From: Oceaniglobus trochenteri
GTDB lineage: Bacteria > Pseudomonadota > Alphaproteobacteria > Rhodobacterales > Rhodobacteraceae
Direction of reading: 5' to 3'
DNA: 64,000 bases
Assembly (NCBI RefSeq): GCF_020529025.1
Contig: NZ_JACNMM010000004.1
Coordinates: 248,001 to 312,000, forward strand
Below are positions 35,150-43,130 of the stretch, piece by piece. Each line of letters begins with the position of its first letter. The stretch's first letter is position 1. A model generated the notes under the pieces. That model saw only the letters and a list, made by a program, of their open reading frames with translations, made no database searches and had not been told where the DNA came from. The translations under genes and the position numbers were made by a program.

Positions 35150-35749
35150 ATGGCTTTTGAACTTCCCGATCTTCCCTATGCACATGATGCCTTGGCCGAC
35201 AACGGCATGAGCAAGGAAACACTGGAATACCACCACGACATTCACCACAAGGCCTATGTCGACAACGGCAACAAGGCGATTGCCGGAACCGAGTGGGAAG
35301 GCAAGTCGCTTGAAGAGATCATCAAGGGCACCTACGACAACAACGCCGTCGCCCAAAGCGGCATCTTCAACAATATCTCGCAGCTCTGGAACCACAACCA
35401 GTTCTGGGAAATGATGAGCCCCGGCAAATCGGCAATGCCCTCGGAGCTGGAAAGCGCGCTGAAAGACTCCTTCGGCTCGGTCGACAAGTTCAAGGAAGAT
35501 TTCGCCGCCGCCGGTGGCGGTCAGTTCGGCTCGGGCTGGGCCTGGCTGGTCAAGGACAGCGACGGCAGCCTCAAGGTCACGAAAACCGAAAACGGCGTGA
35601 ACCCCGTCTGCTTCGGCCAGACCGCGCTTCTGGGCTGCGACGTGTGGGAACATTCCTACTACATCGATTTCCGCAACAAGCGCCCGGCCTATCTGACCAA
35701 TTTCCTCGACAACCTGGTCAACTGGGAAAACGTCGCCTCGCGCATGTGA
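35150..35749 (+). CDS. sodB: Superoxide dismutase, Fe type
   Basis: The 199-residue cytosolic enzyme dismutes superoxide. Metal ligands are visible: His in EYHHDIHH (about residue 27), His in LWNHNQFW (about 75), and Asp and His in CDVWEHSYY (about 160-164). The AQSGIFNN and GSGWAWLV blocks favour iron rather than manganese. AAAGGGG lies before ATG 35150. It follows the sox operon, and a strong terminator follows it. Sarcosine oxidase makes peroxide, so the neighbourhood is plausible but not proof of linkage. Confidence 0.95.
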   Translation: MAFELPDLPYAHDALADNGMSKETLEYHHDIHHKAYVDNGNKAIAGTEWEGKSLEEIIKGTYDNNAVAQSGIFNNISQLWNHNQFWEMMSPGKSAMPSELESALKDSFGSVDKFKEDFAAAGGGQFGSGWAWLVKDSDGSLKVTKTENGVNPVCFGQTALLGCDVWEHSYYIDFRNKRPAYLTNFLDNLVNWENVASRM

Positions 35750-35770
35750 TCCCCACGCCAAAGCAAACGA

Positions 35771-35801
35771 AGGGCCGCCAGCGAAAAGGCGGCCCTTTTT
35801 C
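35771..35801 (+). terminator. Rho-independent terminator of sodB
   Basis: AGGGCCGCC and GGCGGCCCTT form a GC-rich stem around AGCGAAAA, followed by TTTTT. It lies 22 bases after the sodB stop. It is the clearest intrinsic terminator in the window. Confidence 0.85.
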
Positions 35802-35845
35802 CATCTTTGGTCCTGAAATATCCTGGGGTTTGGGGTGAAACCCCA
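35802..35845 (-). repeat. Dispersed intergenic repeat, copy with GATATTTCAGGACCAAAGATG
   Basis: Read on the minus strand, GGATATTTCAGGACCAAAGATGG matches the copy at 38141-38177. An adjacent hairpin GGGGTTT-GGGGTG-AAACCCC lies at 35825-35844. It sits in the short gap between convergent sodB and the HIBCH gene. Confidence 0.6.
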
Positions 35846-35874
35846 ATCCGCCGCTGGCCAAAGGCGCGTCGCTG

Positions 35875-36930
35875 CTATCTGCCCGACCCGCGCGCCGGGC
35901 CTTCATCAAGCTTCAGTTCATCGTCGCCCAGCGGTTGCAGCATCGCCCTTGCCTGTGCCTCGATCCCTTTTACGCCCTGGCGCCAGCGTGGTGCATCGTC
36001 CTTGTCGATGATGGCGGCGCGAATGCCTTCCAAGAAATCGCCCTCGGCCTGGGCACGGGCGGTGAAGCGGTATTCCATCCGCAGCGCCTGTTCGATGCCA
36101 TCCAGCCCGCGAACACGGCGCACCAGGTCAAGGGTGGAGGCCGCCGACAAGGGCGACACCCGCTCCAACTCGCCCAAGGTCTGCCGCGCGAATGCCGTCT
36201 CGGACGCACCAAGCGCGTTCAGCAGGTCGGCCAGGGTCCGCGCGCCGAAGAACCGGTCGATCTCGTCTGTCAGCCCGGCCAGCTCGGAAGGGGCGGGGGG
36301 CTGCGCGGCGGCGTCGATCAGGGCCGGATCGCCGGTGCGTTCCAGCGCTTCGATCAGGGCAGGCCAGTCGCTTTCCGCCAGATAGTGATCGGCAAAGCCC
36401 GCAAGAATCGCATCACCCGCCCGCATCCGCCGGCCCGTGGTGCCCAGATATTCACCCAGTCGCCCCGGTGCGCGCGCCAGAAGAAGCGATCCGCCCACGT
36501 CCGGCACAAGGCCGATGGCGCATTCGGGCAGGGAAATCCGGCTGCTTTCGCCGACAATCCGGTGGCTGGCATGACAACCGACCCCGACACCGCCCCCCAT
36601 GGTGAAGCCGTGAAGAAGGCTGACCACAGGCTTGGGATAATTGAACAATCTGGCGTTCATGGCATATTCGTCGCGCCAGAACCCGCGGGCATGATCGTGA
36701 TCGCCCGCGCTTGCGGCGGCATGGATAGCGGCCAGATCGCCCCCAGCGCAAAAGGCCCGCTCACCCGCGCCGTCCAGGATCAGCATGGAAACGGCATCGT
36801 CCCGCGCCCAGCCGATCAGCGCGGCATCGATGGCGCGCACCATATCCCATGTCAGGGCGTTCAACGCCTTGGGGCGGTTCAGGGTGATGCGTCCGGCGCG
36901 CCCGGCGGTGCGGATTTCCACATCGCTCAT
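35875..36930 (-). CDS. 3-hydroxyisobutyryl-CoA hydrolase (enoyl-CoA hydratase/isomerase fold)
   Basis: The 351-residue crotonase-fold protein matches HIBCH, which hydrolyses 3-hydroxyisobutyryl-CoA in valine degradation. Blocks include AFCAGGDLAAIH (oxyanion hole), HGFTMGGGVGVGCHASHRIV, PECAIGLVPDVGGS and the C-terminal EYRFTARAQAEGDFLEGIRA. The length of about 350 separates it from plain enoyl-CoA hydratases (about 260). It starts in a four-base overlap with the acyl-CoA dehydrogenase stop. Confidence 0.9.
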   Translation of the reverse strand: MSDVEIRTAGRAGRITLNRPKALNALTWDMVRAIDAALIGWARDDAVSMLILDGAGERAFCAGGDLAAIHAAASAGDHDHARGFWRDEYAMNARLFNYPKPVVSLLHGFTMGGGVGVGCHASHRIVGESSRISLPECAIGLVPDVGGSLLLARAPGRLGEYLGTTGRRMRAGDAILAGFADHYLAESDWPALIEALERTGDPALIDAAAQPPAPSELAGLTDEIDRFFGARTLADLLNALGASETAFARQTLGELERVSPLSAASTLDLVRRVRGLDGIEQALRMEYRFTARAQAEGDFLEGIRAAIIDKDDAPRWRQGVKGIEAQARAMLQPLGDDELKLDEGPARGSGR

Positions 36931-38066
36931 GGCTTCAGCATCTCGCGCGCCACGATCAGGCGCATGATCTCGTTCGTGCCCTCCAGAATCTGGTGCACCC
37001 GCAGATCGCGCACCAGCTTCTCGATCCCGTAGTCGGCAAGATAGCCGTATCCGCCGTGCAGTTGCAGGCACTGATCCACGATGCGGCTGCCCGCCTCGGT
37101 GACAAGGGCCTTGGCCATGGCGCAGTGCTTCGTGGCATCGGGCGCGCCGGTGTCGTATTTCCAGGCGGCCTGGCGCAGGAAGACACGGGCAGACTCCAGC
37201 GCGATCTCCATGTCCGCAAGGCGGAACTGCAACGCCTGAAACTGGTCTATACTGCGCCCGAAGGCGCGGCGCTCGGCCATGTAGGCAAGGGTGGCGTCCA
37301 TGGCGGCCCGCGCCGCGCCCAGCGAACAGGCGCCGATGTTCAGCCGCCCGCCATCCAGCCCCGACATCGCATAAGTGAAACCCATCCCCTCGGCCCCCAG
37401 CAGGTTTTCTGCCGGAATGTCGCAATCGTCCAACTGCACCTGCCGGGTGGACTGACTGCGCCAGCCCATCTTGTCTTCTTTCGCGCCAAAGGACAGGCCC
37501 GGCGTCGCATCCTCGACGAGGACGGCGGAAATGCCGCGCGGCCCCTCGGCGCCGGTGCGGCACATCACGATATAGGCGTCGCAATATCCCCCGCCCGAGA
37601 TGAAGGCCTTGCTGCCGTTCAGCCGATAGCCATGGTCGGTCCGCTCGGCCCGGGTGCGCAGGGCGGCGGCGTCGCTGCCCGATCCGGGTTCGGTCAGGCA
37701 ATAGGCCAGGATGGTTTTCATCGACAGCACGTCAGGCAGCATCCGCGCCTTCATGGCATCATCGGCAAACCGGTCGATCAGCGCGGCGCACATGTTGTGG
37801 ATCGACAGGAAAGCCGCGACCGAGGGGCAGGCCATGGACAGCGCCTCGAACACCAGCGTCGCGTCAAGCCGCCCCAGCCCGGTGCCGCCGCTGTCCTCGG
37901 AAACGTAAAGCCCGCCGAACCCCAGTTCGGCCAGCCGGGGCCAGAGCGCGCGCGGAATTTCCCCCGCCGCTTCCCATTCCCGGGCATGGGGGGCGATATG
38001 TTCGGCCCCGAAGTCGCGCGCCATCTCGAAGATGGCCTTCTGTTCCTCGCTCAGCCCGAAATCCAT
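36927..38066 (-). CDS. Isobutyryl-CoA dehydrogenase-like acyl-CoA dehydrogenase
   Basis: A 379-residue FAD acyl-CoA dehydrogenase. Blocks YCLTEPGSGSDAAALRTRAE, GGYCDAYIVMCRTG, MDATLAYMAERRAFGRSIDQFQ and the catalytic-Glu region QILEGTNEIMR are present. Together with HIBCH and mmsA it gives a nearly complete valine/isobutyrate branch, so isobutyryl-CoA is the probable substrate. Other short branched acyl-CoAs remain possible. It is coupled to the HIBCH gene. Confidence 0.9.
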   Translation of the reverse strand: MDFGLSEEQKAIFEMARDFGAEHIAPHAREWEAAGEIPRALWPRLAELGFGGLYVSEDSGGTGLGRLDATLVFEALSMACPSVAAFLSIHNMCAALIDRFADDAMKARMLPDVLSMKTILAYCLTEPGSGSDAAALRTRAERTDHGYRLNGSKAFISGGGYCDAYIVMCRTGAEGPRGISAVLVEDATPGLSFGAKEDKMGWRSQSTRQVQLDDCDIPAENLLGAEGMGFTYAMSGLDGGRLNIGACSLGAARAAMDATLAYMAERRAFGRSIDQFQALQFRLADMEIALESARVFLRQAAWKYDTGAPDATKHCAMAKALVTEAGSRIVDQCLQLHGGYGYLADYGIEKLVRDLRVHQILEGTNEIMRLIVAREMLKP

Positions 38067-38140
38067 GCCGTCCCCCCTTGGCGTTCGTCAGGCCACCGGC
38101 GGGGAAATCACGAACCGCAGGGGGAAGGCACGTCATCCCC

Positions 38141-38177
38141 CATCTTTGGTCCTTCAAATATCCCCGCCGGAGGCGCC
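38141..38177 (-). repeat. Dispersed intergenic repeat, copy with GCGCCTCCGGCGGGGATATTT
   Basis: On the minus strand this reads GCGCCTCCGGCGGGGATATTT, then GAAGGACCAAAGATG. The first part is nearly identical to the copy at 47679-47713 and the second to the copy at 35802. It lies between mmsA (stop 38189) and the acyl-CoA dehydrogenase start. Confidence 0.75.
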
Positions 38178-38188
38178 CGCACTCTCGA

Positions 38189-39685
38189 TCAGTCCATGGC
38201 CTTGAAGTTGAACTCGCCACCTTCCTTGATGCCCGAGGGCCAGCGCGCCGTCACGGTCTTCGTGCGGGTGTAGAAGCGGAAGGCGTCGGGGCCGTGCTGG
38301 TTCAGATCGCCAAAGCCCGATTTCTTCCAGCCGCCGAAGGTGTGATAGGCCAGCGGCACGGGGATGGGCACGTTGATGCCCACCATGCCGATGTTGATCC
38401 GGCTGGCGAAATCGCGGGCGGCGTCGCCGTCGCGGGTGAAGATCGCGGTGCCGTTGCCGTATTCATGGTCCATCGCATAGCCAAGCGCCTCTTCGTAGGT
38501 CTTGGCGCGGACCTGCGACAGGACCGGGCCGAAGATCTCCTTGCGATAGATGTCCATGTCGGTTGTGACGCGGTCAAACAGGTGGGGGCCGACGAAGAAG
38601 CCGTCCTCGTATCCCTGCAGGTTGAAGTTGCGTCCGTCCACCACCAGTTCCGCGCCCTGGTCGATGCCCGATTGCACCAGCTTCAGGATGTTCTCCTTCG
38701 CTGCCGCGGTGACGACGGGGCCGTAATCGACGTCGTTGCCGGCGGTATAGGGGCCGACCTTCAGCTTCTCGATCCGCGGCACCAGCCGTTCGATCAGCGC
38801 ATCCGCCGTGGCATCGCCGACCGGCACGGCCACCGAGATCGCCATGCAGCGTTCGCCCGCCGCACCGTAACCCGCGCCGATCAGCGCATCGGCGGCCTGA
38901 TCAAGGTCGGCGTCGGGCATGATGATCATGTGGTTCTTGGCACCGCCGAAACACTGCACCCGCTTGCCGGCCGCACAGCCGCGGGCATAGATGTATTCCG
39001 CGATCGGGGTCGAGCCGACAAAGCCCACGGCCTGGATCGTCTCGTTGTCCAGGATGGCGTCCACCGTCTCCTTGTCGCCGTTCACCACCTGAAGAACGCC
39101 ATCGGGCAGGCCGGCCTCTTGCAGCAGTTCGGCCAGCATCAACGGCACCGAGGGATCACGTTCCGAGGGTTTGAGGATGAAGGCGTTGCCGCAGGTCAGG
39201 GCGGGGCCCATCTTCCACATCGGAATCATCGCCGGGAAGTTGAAGGGCGTGATGCCCGCCACCACGCCCAGGGGCTGGCGCATGGAATACATGTCGATGC
39301 CCGGCCCGGCGCCATCGGTATATTCGCCCTTCAGAAGGTGCGGCGCGCCGATGCAGAACTCGATCACCTCAAGCCCGCGCTGCACGTCGCCCTTGGCGTC
39401 GGGCAGGGTCTTGCCGTGTTCGCGGCTCAGCGCCTCGGCCAGCTTGTCCATGTCGCGGTTCAGCAGGCGGACGAATTCCATCATCACCCGGGCGCGGCGC
39501 TGGGGGTTGGTGGCGCCCCACTTGATCTGCGCCTCGGCGGCGTCGGCCACGGCGCTGTCCAGCAGGGCCTTGTCGGCCAGGGGCACCTGGGCCTGCACTT
39601 CGCCGGTGGCGGGGTTGAACACATCGGCGCTGCGTCCCGTGCCCTTGACGTGTTTGCCGTTGATCCAGTGTGACAGGGTTTCCAT
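38189..39685 (-). CDS. mmsA: Methylmalonate-semialdehyde dehydrogenase (CoA-acylating)
   Basis: The 498-residue enzyme converts methylmalonate semialdehyde to propionyl-CoA at the end of valine degradation and in inositol breakdown. Seen are NFPAMIPMWKMGPALTCGN, GFVGSTPIAEYIY, CFGGAKNHMIIMPDAD and the catalytic Cys in AAGERCMAISVAV. Length matches MmsA (about 500). Together with the two downstream genes on the same strand it forms a valine catabolic unit. It is divergent from the LysR gene. Confidence 0.95.
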   Translation of the reverse strand: METLSHWINGKHVKGTGRSADVFNPATGEVQAQVPLADKALLDSAVADAAEAQIKWGATNPQRRARVMMEFVRLLNRDMDKLAEALSREHGKTLPDAKGDVQRGLEVIEFCIGAPHLLKGEYTDGAGPGIDMYSMRQPLGVVAGITPFNFPAMIPMWKMGPALTCGNAFILKPSERDPSVPLMLAELLQEAGLPDGVLQVVNGDKETVDAILDNETIQAVGFVGSTPIAEYIYARGCAAGKRVQCFGGAKNHMIIMPDADLDQAADALIGAGYGAAGERCMAISVAVPVGDATADALIERLVPRIEKLKVGPYTAGNDVDYGPVVTAAAKENILKLVQSGIDQGAELVVDGRNFNLQGYEDGFFVGPHLFDRVTTDMDIYRKEIFGPVLSQVRAKTYEEALGYAMDHEYGNGTAIFTRDGDAARDFASRINIGMVGINVPIPVPLAYHTFGGWKKSGFGDLNQHGPDAFRFYTRTKTVTARWPSGIKEGGEFNFKAMD

Positions 39686-39793
39686 GGCGCTCTCCGTTGT
39701 TTCGCTTCGCCCTCACTCTAGGGTTGCGCCGGGTAGGGGAAAAGCGGCAGTTTGCCAAAAGGGCTTTGCGTTTTTGTCGGTATGGTGGTTGCG

Positions 39794-40684
39794 ATGCAGT
39801 GGGATGACATGCGGATTTTCCTGTCTGTGGCGCGCCACGACAGTCTTTCGGGCGCCGCGCGGGCGTTGAAGCTGGACGCGGCCACGGTGGGGCGGCGCAT
39901 TGCCCGGCTGGAGGGCGATGTCGGGGCGATCCTCTTCGTGAAGTCGCCGCAGGGGTATCTGCTGAACGAAGCGGGCCAGCGCTTTGTCGCCCATGCCGAA
40001 CGCGCCGAACAGGCCATGTCGGCGGCCAGCGACGAGCTGCGCGGCAAAGGCGGCGGGCTGAGCGGGCCGATCCGGCTGGGCGCGCCCGATGGCTGTGCGA
40101 ACTTCCTGCTGCCGCGCGTCTGTGCCCAACTGGTGGCGCAGAACCCTGGGCTTGAGGTTCAGGTTGTCGCGCTGCCCCGGGTCTTCAACCTGTCGCGGCG
40201 CGAGGCGGACATGGCAATCGCCGTCTCGCCGCCCACCGGCGGGCGGGTGACGGTGCAGAAGATCGCGGATTACCAGCTGCACCTGGCCGCGCACCGCGAT
40301 TACCTGGCCAAGGCACCGCCCCTTGCCACCCGCGCCGATCTGAACGCCCATCCCATCGTCGGTTATATTCCCGACATGATCTTCGACAAGGAACTCGACT
40401 ATCTTGGCGAAGTGGGGATCGACCGGGTGGCGCTGTCATCCAATTCGGTTGCCGTTCAGTTTCAATGGCTTGCCCAGGGCTGTGGCGTGGGTATCGTGCA
40501 TGATTTCGCATTGCCCGCCGCGCCGGGGCTGGTGCGGGTGCTGCGCGACGAGGTGGCGCTGTCGCGCACCTTCTGGCTGATCCGCCATGGCGATGACCGG
40601 CGCGTGGCGCGGCTGAACCGGTTCGCCGCCGCGCTGGGGGCGGCATTGCGCGCCGAAATCGCCCGGTTGGAAGCCTTGGCTTGA
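39794..40684 (+). CDS. LysR family transcriptional regulator
   Basis: The 296-residue product has the LysR helix-turn-helix at the N-terminus (MRIFLSVARHDSLSGAARALKLDAATVGRRIARLE) and a C-terminal effector domain. I place the start at ATG 39794; ATG 39782 is also possible. It is divergent from mmsA with about 108 bases between, the classic arrangement for a LysR protein that controls its neighbour. The effector is unknown. Its helix-turn-helix contains TVGRRI instead of the commoner TVSRRI. Confidence 0.9.
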   Translation: MQWDDMRIFLSVARHDSLSGAARALKLDAATVGRRIARLEGDVGAILFVKSPQGYLLNEAGQRFVAHAERAEQAMSAASDELRGKGGGLSGPIRLGAPDGCANFLLPRVCAQLVAQNPGLEVQVVALPRVFNLSRREADMAIAVSPPTGGRVTVQKIADYQLHLAAHRDYLAKAPPLATRADLNAHPIVGYIPDMIFDKELDYLGEVGIDRVALSSNSVAVQFQWLAQGCGVGIVHDFALPAAPGLVRVLRDEVALSRTFWLIRHGDDRRVARLNRFAAALGAALRAEIARLEALA

Positions 40685-40709
40685 CAGGATGCCCCCGTTG
40701 CGGCGACGC

Positions 40710-40723
40710 TTGATCAAGGTCAA
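40710..40723 (+). promoter_or_regulatory. FNR/Dnr-like box before the CBS-domain gene
   Basis: TTGAT-CAAG-GTCAA matches the FNR-type palindrome TTGAT-N4-ATCAA with one mismatch. It lies 24 bases before the CBS-protein start, too close for classical -41.5 activation of that start. It may therefore be a repressor position or chance. Confidence 0.35.
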
Positions 40724-40746
40724 CCGGCAGTGGAAAGGCGTGAATT

Positions 40747-41178
40747 ATGTTGGTTCAACAAATCCTTCAGGGAAAATCGGCTGCGGACGTGGTGACGGTT
40801 GCGCCGGGCAGCAACGTTGGCGATGCGGCCGCGCTCTTGTCGGAAAAGCGGATCGGTGCCGTGATCGTTTCGGACGGGGCGGCGCCCCTGGGCATCCTGT
40901 CGGAACGCGACATCGTGCGCGAACTGGGCAAGCGTGGCGCCAATTGCATGGACGACAAGGTCGATGACCTGATGACGCGCGACCTGATCGGCTGCACCCC
41001 CGAGGACGAGGCGGTGAGCGTTCTACAAAAGATGACCGACGGGCGCTTTCGCCACATGCCGGTGATGCGGGGCGACACGATGATCGGGCTGATCTCGATC
41101 GGTGACGTGATCAAGGCGCGGCTTTCGGAACTGTCGATGGAGCGTGACGCGCTGGAATCCATGGTCATGGGGCACTAG
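40747..41178 (+). CDS. CBS-domain protein
   Basis: A 143-residue soluble protein made of two CBS motifs: TVAPGSNVGDAAALLSEKRIGAVIVSDGAAPLGILSERDIVR, then LIGCTPEDEAVSVLQKMTDGRFRHMPVMRGDTMIGLISIGDVIKA. Paired CBS motifs bind adenine nucleotides and act as energy sensors. No effector domain is attached, so its partner is unknown. It stands alone downstream of the LysR gene and upstream of coaD. Confidence 0.92.
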   Translation: MLVQQILQGKSAADVVTVAPGSNVGDAAALLSEKRIGAVIVSDGAAPLGILSERDIVRELGKRGANCMDDKVDDLMTRDLIGCTPEDEAVSVLQKMTDGRFRHMPVMRGDTMIGLISIGDVIKARLSELSMERDALESMVMGH

Positions 41179-41241
41179 CCAAGCACTTGCAATTTTGGGC
41201 GCAATAATGTTGCGTGTGGCGCAGCACACAAGAGGTTTGCC

Positions 41242-41736
41242 ATGCGCATCGGTCTGTACCCCGGAACCTTCGACCCCGTAACGCTTGGTCATCTCGATAT
41301 CATTCGCCGGGCGTGCCGGTTGGTGGATCGGCTGGTGATCGGCGTTGCCATAAACCGCGACAAGGGGCCCTTGTTCAGCTTGGAAGAACGGGTTGCCATG
41401 GTCGAGGCAGAGTTCGCCGATCTGACCGACCAGACCGGGTGCGAACTGATCGCCCATCCCTTCGAGAACCTGCTGATCGACTGTGCCCGCGACGTGGGCG
41501 CAGGGGTTATCGTGCGCGGCCTGCGGGCCGTGGCGGATTTCGAGTATGAATACCAGATGGTGGGCATGAACCGCGCTCTGGACGATTCGGTCGAGACGGT
41601 GTTCCTGATGGCCGAGGCGCGGCATCAGGCGATTGCCAGCAAACTGGTCAAGGAAATCGCCCGCTTGGGCGGTGACACGTCGAAGTTCGTCACCGACGCG
41701 GTGGATACCGCGCTGCACCGCAAGCTGAAAGGCTAG
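41242..41736 (+). CDS. coaD: Phosphopantetheine adenylyltransferase
   Basis: The 164-residue enzyme transfers AMP to 4'-phosphopantetheine, the penultimate step of coenzyme A synthesis. The nucleotidyltransferase motif is GTFDPVTLGHLDII at residues 9-22. ARDVGAGVIVRGLRAVADFEYEYQM and the C-terminal VKEIARLGGD are also typical. Length matches (about 160). Its TAG stop forms one end of a perfect palindrome whose other end is the stop of the convergent gene. Confidence 0.97.
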   Translation: MRIGLYPGTFDPVTLGHLDIIRRACRLVDRLVIGVAINRDKGPLFSLEERVAMVEAEFADLTDQTGCELIAHPFENLLIDCARDVGAGVIVRGLRAVADFEYEYQMVGMNRALDDSVETVFLMAEARHQAIASKLVKEIARLGGDTSKFVTDAVDTALHRKLKG

Positions 41737-41745
41737 GCCACCGGC

Positions 41746-42966
41746 CTAATCCGCCTTGGCGCTGCGGGTCACGACGTGCGATGTGCGCTCCAGTGTGCGA
41801 TGCACGGGGCAGCGGTCGGCGATCTCCATCAGGCGGGCGCGCTGTTCGTCGTCCAGGTCGCCTTCGATGTGGATTTCGCGCAGAAACTCATCGACCTTGT
41901 CGTCGCTGGGCGCGCCTGCGTCCTGGGCGTGTACCTTGTCATGGCTGACATCCACCCGCACATGATCCAGCGGCCAGCCCTTGCGCCTTGCATACATGCG
42001 CAGCGTCATCGAGGTGCAGGCGCCCAGCCCGGCCCCGACCAGCCCATAGGGCGTCAGGCCCCGGTTGGTGCCGCCATAGGCCAGCGGTTCGTCGGCCAGA
42101 AGGTGGATGCTCTGCCCGCTGGTGACATCCTGAAGGAACCCCTTTGGGTCGGCCTCCGAGACGCGCACGATGCCTTCGGGCGCGCCGCGGGGCGGGGCGG
42201 GCGGGTGCAGTTGCAGATAGCGGGCCGACCAGGCGGCTATCACCTCGGCCGCGTATTCGGCATCGGCGGCATCGCTGATCAGGTGGTCGGCATCGTCAAG
42301 GGTGACGAAACTCTTGGGGTGCCTTGCGGCGGTGAAGATCTGGCTGGCGTTCTCGATCCCGACGATCTGATCGCGCGGTGCGTGCATCACCAGCAGGGCG
42401 CGTTTCAGGTCGCGGATCGCCGGCTCCAGGTTTTCCTGCGATACATCCTCGAGGAACTGGCGGGCGATGCGGAAGGGCCGGCCCCCCAGCGAAACTTCGG
42501 CCACGCCCTCGGATTTGATCTGGTCCAGCGCGGCGGCGAAATTGTGGGTAACATGGCCCGGGTCATAGGGCGCGCCGATGGTCACCACCGCCTTGACCGA
42601 CGCGATCCCCCCCGCCGCGCGCAGCACCGCCGCACCCCCCAGCGAATGGCCGATCAACAGGCCCGGCGCCATGTCGCGCCCGGCCAGGTAATCGGCGGCG
42701 GCCTTCAGGTCGGCCACGTTCGAGGTGAAGTTGGTATTTTCGAATTCGCCCTCGGAGTGGCCAAGGCCGGTGAAATCGAACCGAAGCACCGCAAGGCCGA
42801 TGGCCGAGAGGCGGGCGGCGATGCGGCGGGCGGCGGGAATGTCCTTTGAGCAGGTGAAGCAATGGGCAAACAGCACGGTGCCCAGGTGCGGCCCGGTCGG
42901 CAGATCCAGCCGGGCGGCCAGGGTTTGGCCGTCGTGGCCCTGAAAGGTGATCTTCTCCATGGGCAT
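41746..42966 (-). CDS. Alpha/beta hydrolase fused to an OsmC domain
   Basis: The 406-residue protein has an N-terminal alpha/beta hydrolase (about 1-255: LFAHCFTCSKDI, nucleophile elbow GHSLGG, His in DDADHLISD). A C-terminal OsmC domain (about 270-406) has the redox cysteines in GLGACTSMTLRMYA and DRCPVH. OsmC proteins reduce organic hydroperoxides. This bifunctional architecture is known in proteobacteria; the hydrolase substrate is not. I chose ATG 42966, with GGGAGAG upstream. A long upstream open extension is non-coding. Confidence 0.92.
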   Translation of the reverse strand: MPMEKITFQGHDGQTLAARLDLPTGPHLGTVLFAHCFTCSKDIPAARRIAARLSAIGLAVLRFDFTGLGHSEGEFENTNFTSNVADLKAAADYLAGRDMAPGLLIGHSLGGAAVLRAAGGIASVKAVVTIGAPYDPGHVTHNFAAALDQIKSEGVAEVSLGGRPFRIARQFLEDVSQENLEPAIRDLKRALLVMHAPRDQIVGIENASQIFTAARHPKSFVTLDDADHLISDAADAEYAAEVIAAWSARYLQLHPPAPPRGAPEGIVRVSEADPKGFLQDVTSGQSIHLLADEPLAYGGTNRGLTPYGLVGAGLGACTSMTLRMYARRKGWPLDHVRVDVSHDKVHAQDAGAPSDDKVDEFLREIHIEGDLDDEQRARLMEIADRCPVHRTLERTSHVVTRSAKAD

Positions 42967-43130
42967 CGCGGCTCTCCCTTTTGTTCGCCTGCCATCAATC
43001 TGTCGCCCCCGGTCCACCGACGCAACGGCCGAGGGCGCTGCCTCACGCCATGGTGACGCACTGAAATGCCGGGCGCGTTGACGCGCGGGCCGGGGCATGG
43101 TGCCTTGCGGCAAATCGAAAGGGGATTGCC

